From CAZMNY01 sp964567745 (GTDB taxonomy: Bacteria > Planctomycetota > Planctomycetia > Pirellulales > Pirellulaceae): a stretch of DNA of 64,000 bases. Shown piece after piece: positions 61,353 through 64,000 of the stretch; positions within the stretch are counted from its first letter, which is position 1; each line of letters begins with the position of its first letter. The stretch covers positions 1-64,000 of the forward strand of contig CAZMNY010000021.1 in the NCBI GenBank assembly GCA_964567745.1, given 5' to 3'. The position numbers were made by a program, and so were the translations under genes. The notes below the pieces were generated by a model. That model did no database searches, was not told the origin of the DNA, and was given only the letters and a program-made list of their open reading frames with translations.

Positions 61353-63392
61353 CTAGTCCTTCACGTCGCCTCGAGCGAATATGCTCGCGACATAGTGCAG
61401 CACGTCCGTTGCGCTCTCCTCGTCATATCCGTAGTTGCGTATCAGCCGGGCTTTGACCACGTCGATTTTTTGCTGCGCCTCCTGATCGACGACGTTGGAG
61501 ACGAGGCTCGTCAGCTTGATCGAGTCCTTTTGGTCCTCGAATAACTTGAGCTGCAGCGCCTTGTAGAGTCGCTCGTTCGTTTTGTAGTCGAACACCTTGC
61601 CGTCGATCGAAAGAGCTCCGATATAGTTCATGATCTCGCGACGGAAATCGTCTTTGCGGCTGTCCGCGATGTCGATCTTCTCTTCGATCGAACGCATTAA
61701 TCGCTCGTCCGGTTCGTCAAATTGACCAGTGAACTTGTTCTTCACTTTTTCGTGCTGAGTGTAAGCCTTCACGTTGTCGATGTAGTTGCCACAGAGCCGC
61801 TTGAGCGCGTCTTCGTCCGCCGCAATGGCTTGCTGCACTTCGTTCTTGACGATGTTCTCGTACTCCTGCTTGACGTCGGCCAGCAACTCTCGGTACCGGG
61901 CCTTCGTCTCGTCGCTGTTGATCAGCGAATGATGCTTGAGTCCGTCTTCCAGTTCGTTCATTACCATGAAAGGATTGATGGAACTGGCGTCGGCGTGGGC
62001 GACCAATGCGTTCGAGATTTTGTCCTGAACGTAGCGAGGCGAAATTCCCTGCAGTCCTTCACTGGCCGATTCCTCTCGCAATTCCTTGACGTTTTCTTCT
62101 GTGAAACCTGGCAACGATTTGCCGTTGTAGAGCTTCATTTTTTGCATCAACGTCAAGCCGGCGTTATTCGGCTCTTCCAATCGAGTCAAGACAGCCCACA
62201 TGGCGGCGACTTCGATCGTGTGCGGGGCAATGAACTTGCCGTGTACTTTGTCCGCGTTGTAGTCCTTTTCGTAAATGCGGATTTCGTCATCGAGTCGAGT
62301 CACATAAGGAACATCGATTTTGACCGTTCGGTCGCGCAACGCTTCCATGAACTCGTTGTTCTGGAGACGCCGATATTCGGGCTCGTTTGTATGCCCAATA
62401 ATGACTTCATCGATGTCGGTCTGAGCGAATTTCTTCGGTTTGATCTTGTGCTCTTGGCTCGCGCCGAGCAGGTCGTAAAGAAACGCCACGTCGAGCTTGA
62501 GCACCTCAATGAACTCGATCAGCCCTCGATTGGCGATGTTGAATTCGCCGTCGAAGTTGAAGGCCCGCGGGTCGCTGTCGCTGCCGAATTCTGCGATCTT
62601 GCGGTAGTTGATATCGCCCGTCAGTTCAGTCGAGTCCTGGTTCTTTTCATCCTTGGGTTGAAAAGTCCCTATACCGATTCGATCTTGTTCGCTCAGCACG
62701 ATGCGCTTGACGCGGACGTCCTTGATGACTTTCGTCCAGTCGCCGCCGTACTTCGCGAGTTTCTCCGCGTAGATGTGACGACAGTAGGGATCGAGCTGCC
62801 CGCAGATTCTCGGGCCTCGGCTGCCGTTGCTGGATTCGGCATTCAACATCTGCTCGAAATCCGAGCGAAATCGGTCGGGTGTCAGATGAAGCGGCTCTTC
62901 GTTCATTGGGCACCAAGAGACCTCGCCGTTGTCGCCGGCCCATCCGAGTGTGTAAAGGGCGCCTTCCTCGGTCGCACTGTAGGATTGGAGTCCCAGCTTC
63001 AACAGTCTGGCAATCGTGCTTTTGCTGCTTCCAACTGGGCCATGCAGCAAGAGAACTCGCTTCTCGATGCCGTAACCCTGCGCCGCGCTCTTGAGCGAGT
63101 TGACGAGCATCTCCATTTCGCAGTCGAGGCCGAACACGGCGTCGCGTCCGTCGTTGTCCGGGTCGTCAAAGAAGCGGTAGTGCGTTCGCCGCTCGCCCCG
63201 CGATGACTCGCGCACGTCAACGCCGTACGACATGATCATGTCGTAGAGACGCTGGTATGCATTGCGAGTAATGCCCGGATTGGCTCGGACCAAGTCGAGG
63301 TATTGCTCGAAAGTCCCAACCCAATTGCGGCGCTCAAAGCGGCTCAAATCCTGTTGATTCGCAACGAGTCCGATAATGTCTGCGCCTGCCAT
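61353..63392 (-). CDS. prkA: PrkA serine protein kinase
   Basis: 679 residues, with GGAG ten bases before ATG. N-terminal AAA-like PrkA domain: Walker A GPVGSSKST (118-126), YTLGW and DPYCRHIYAEKL, FNFDGEFNIANRGLIEFIEVLKLD-type core, EVIIGHTNEPEYRRLQ; C-terminal PrkA domain with LHYVASIFARGD end. In E. coli (YeaG) and Bacillus PrkA it is a serine/threonine kinase or protease with stress and sporulation roles, linked with YeaH and YcgB. It is the first gene of the minus-strand run down to 56350, implying a regulatory operon. Confidence 0.94.
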   Translation of the reverse strand: MAGADIIGLVANQQDLSRFERRNWVGTFEQYLDLVRANPGITRNAYQRLYDMIMSYGVDVRESSRGERRTHYRFFDDPDNDGRDAVFGLDCEMEMLVNSLKSAAQGYGIEKRVLLLHGPVGSSKSTIARLLKLGLQSYSATEEGALYTLGWAGDNGEVSWCPMNEEPLHLTPDRFRSDFEQMLNAESSNGSRGPRICGQLDPYCRHIYAEKLAKYGGDWTKVIKDVRVKRIVLSEQDRIGIGTFQPKDEKNQDSTELTGDINYRKIAEFGSDSDPRAFNFDGEFNIANRGLIEFIEVLKLDVAFLYDLLGASQEHKIKPKKFAQTDIDEVIIGHTNEPEYRRLQNNEFMEALRDRTVKIDVPYVTRLDDEIRIYEKDYNADKVHGKFIAPHTIEVAAMWAVLTRLEEPNNAGLTLMQKMKLYNGKSLPGFTEENVKELREESASEGLQGISPRYVQDKISNALVAHADASSINPFMVMNELEDGLKHHSLINSDETKARYRELLADVKQEYENIVKNEVQQAIAADEDALKRLCGNYIDNVKAYTQHEKVKNKFTGQFDEPDERLMRSIEEKIDIADSRKDDFRREIMNYIGALSIDGKVFDYKTNERLYKALQLKLFEDQKDSIKLTSLVSNVVDQEAQQKIDVVKARLIRNYGYDEESATDVLHYVASIFARGDVKD

Positions 63393-63647
63393 GGTTTTCT
63401 CCTTCGCCGTAGCCTTTCGACGATGTTGGCCGCAAATCGCGACAATGTGGTTTGCCGTGTCTCAGAGTTCTGTTCCGTTTCAATGCCGCGTGTCTCGACA
63501 TGGTTCTCCGCACCGCCGCTACCATTGGCGCTGCAACTGGCATCCGCCGAACGAGCGCCGCACACTGTTTAGGCGCAGCACTCCAGAAGCTCGTCATCTC
63601 GACGCATGAAAATGCCGAATGAGAGTCGATCGGAGGGGAGACGTTGA
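63393..63647. other. Upstream region of prkA
   Basis: 255 bp holding the leader of the PrkA operon. No gene recognised and no promoter picked with confidence. Confidence 0.3.
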
Positions 63648-63881
63648 GTGGCGCGCCAGAAACAGCAAGACCAATACGGGGGGTCGGGCCGTAGGAGGCG
63701 GCATCGACCGGTGATACAAGGTCCGGCCGTGCGAGAAAACGAAGCGCGCCTGCCTCAAGAGAACGAGATTGAAAAAGAGCGTTCGCGACGACTGCGGCTC
63801 TTCGGCCTCAACTGCAAAGTCACTCAAAGTGGCCGTCTGCCCGCAGCAGATGATTCTCTTTGCTTCACTGTTCAACAATAA
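63648..63881 (+). CDS. Doubtful small basic ORF, 77 aa
   Basis: A 77-residue frame with a GTG start and GGGGAG seven bases upstream. Arg/Gln-rich, strongly basic first half, no recognised motif. It overlaps a 123-residue antisense frame, also unconvincing. Listed because of the SD; it may be spurious. Confidence 0.2.
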   Translation: MARQKQQDQYGGSGRRRRHRPVIQGPAVRENEARLPQENEIEKERSRRLRLFGLNCKVTQSGRLPAADDSLCFTVQQ

Positions 63882-64000
63882 TTGGGATCCCCAAATGCGA
63901 CAAGCCGAATCGAGAGCGAAAAGCGAAGTCTGCGACAAGAGATTCGTGCGTGCGCAGCGCAACACGTTTGACTGTCGCGGATTGAATCCACAAAGATATT

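Noticed and set aside
61722..63206. 494-residue antisense frame over prkA
   Set aside because: PrkA has family motifs and SD; the antisense frame has no recognisable domain.
31..63890. Near-identical 17-base stretch at 31-47 and 63871-63887 (TTCAACAATTATTGGGA type)
   Set aside because: Short, AT-rich and partly palindromic; one match 64 kb apart is expected by chance and no attachment-site context exists.
63594..63965. 123-residue minus-strand frame at the right edge
   Set aside because: Composition is Leu/Arg/Ser-rich without motif or SD; it overlaps the opposite small ORF.

Overview
The window looks like a chromosomal segment from a planctomycete (Planctomycetota, probably Pirellulales-like). 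The basis is family content rather than any marker gene: a giant secreted protein with a basic N-terminus ending in a LEER-VLAA motif (LEPR-XLL-like) and a C-terminal dockerin-like pair of Ca loops, a secretin with many N-domains, a Legionella_OMP-type porin, several secreted or membrane proteins of planctomycete-specific type (short N-termini of the FSFRTLL type, GWNEIDAV beta-sandwiches), and the PrkA/YeaH/SpoVR module. GC content is moderate to high and genes are ordinary in density. No tRNA, rRNA, CRISPR array, transposase, integrase or phage gene was seen.

Layout. 0-8 kb: a membrane TerB-like protein, a TIM-barrel glycosidase-like protein, a MurE-type ligase (minus) facing an HTH-EIIA fusion plus degenerate receiver protein (plus), and a receiver-HATPase protein. 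8-13.4 kb: a tightly coupled three-gene ABC-2 exporter operon (large membrane/extracytoplasmic protein, ATPase, permease) and a small membrane protein. 13.4-18 kb: a methyltransferase-like protein, a family-5-type uracil-DNA glycosylase, a phytanoyl-CoA-dioxygenase-like enzyme and a Cys-rich outer-membrane porin with its own terminator. 18.4-33 kb: a 3774-residue secreted metzincin-like multidomain protein, followed after a strong terminator by a 1027-residue TPR-CHAT (caspase-like) protein. 33-39 kb: a discoidin-like protein, a Gfo/Idh/MocA oxidoreductase, a DUF3352-like exported protein, and a BON-domain protein whose 3' end overlaps a convergent lipoprotein gene by 185 bp. 39-52 kb (all minus): a 1362-residue secretin, a small ORF, and an RND tripartite efflux set (TolC-like, MFP, RND), preceded by an exported protein. 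52-57 kb: YggU and YggS, a large conserved unknown, a YdjY-like exported protein and a small membrane protein. 57-63.4 kb (minus): PrkA kinase, YeaH/DUF444, an 85-aa protein, SpoVR, a 160-aa protein, HemQ/ChdC and the small membrane protein, arranged as one probable operon.

Themes. Envelope biology dominates: export (ABC, RND, secretin, porin), exported proteins and a cell-wall ligase. Regulation appears as a phosphotransfer/receiver cluster (5.2-7.7 kb) and the PrkA stress module. A recurring feature is the short tandem duplication (15-18 bp, 2-4 copies) sitting exactly at gene junctions or start codons (14339, 15092, 52301, 61299), together with perfect inverted repeats used as terminators or extragenic palindromes. 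Start codons were chosen mainly by Shine-Dalgarno (SD) position and 4-bp overlaps, so several genes are shorter than their longest open frame.
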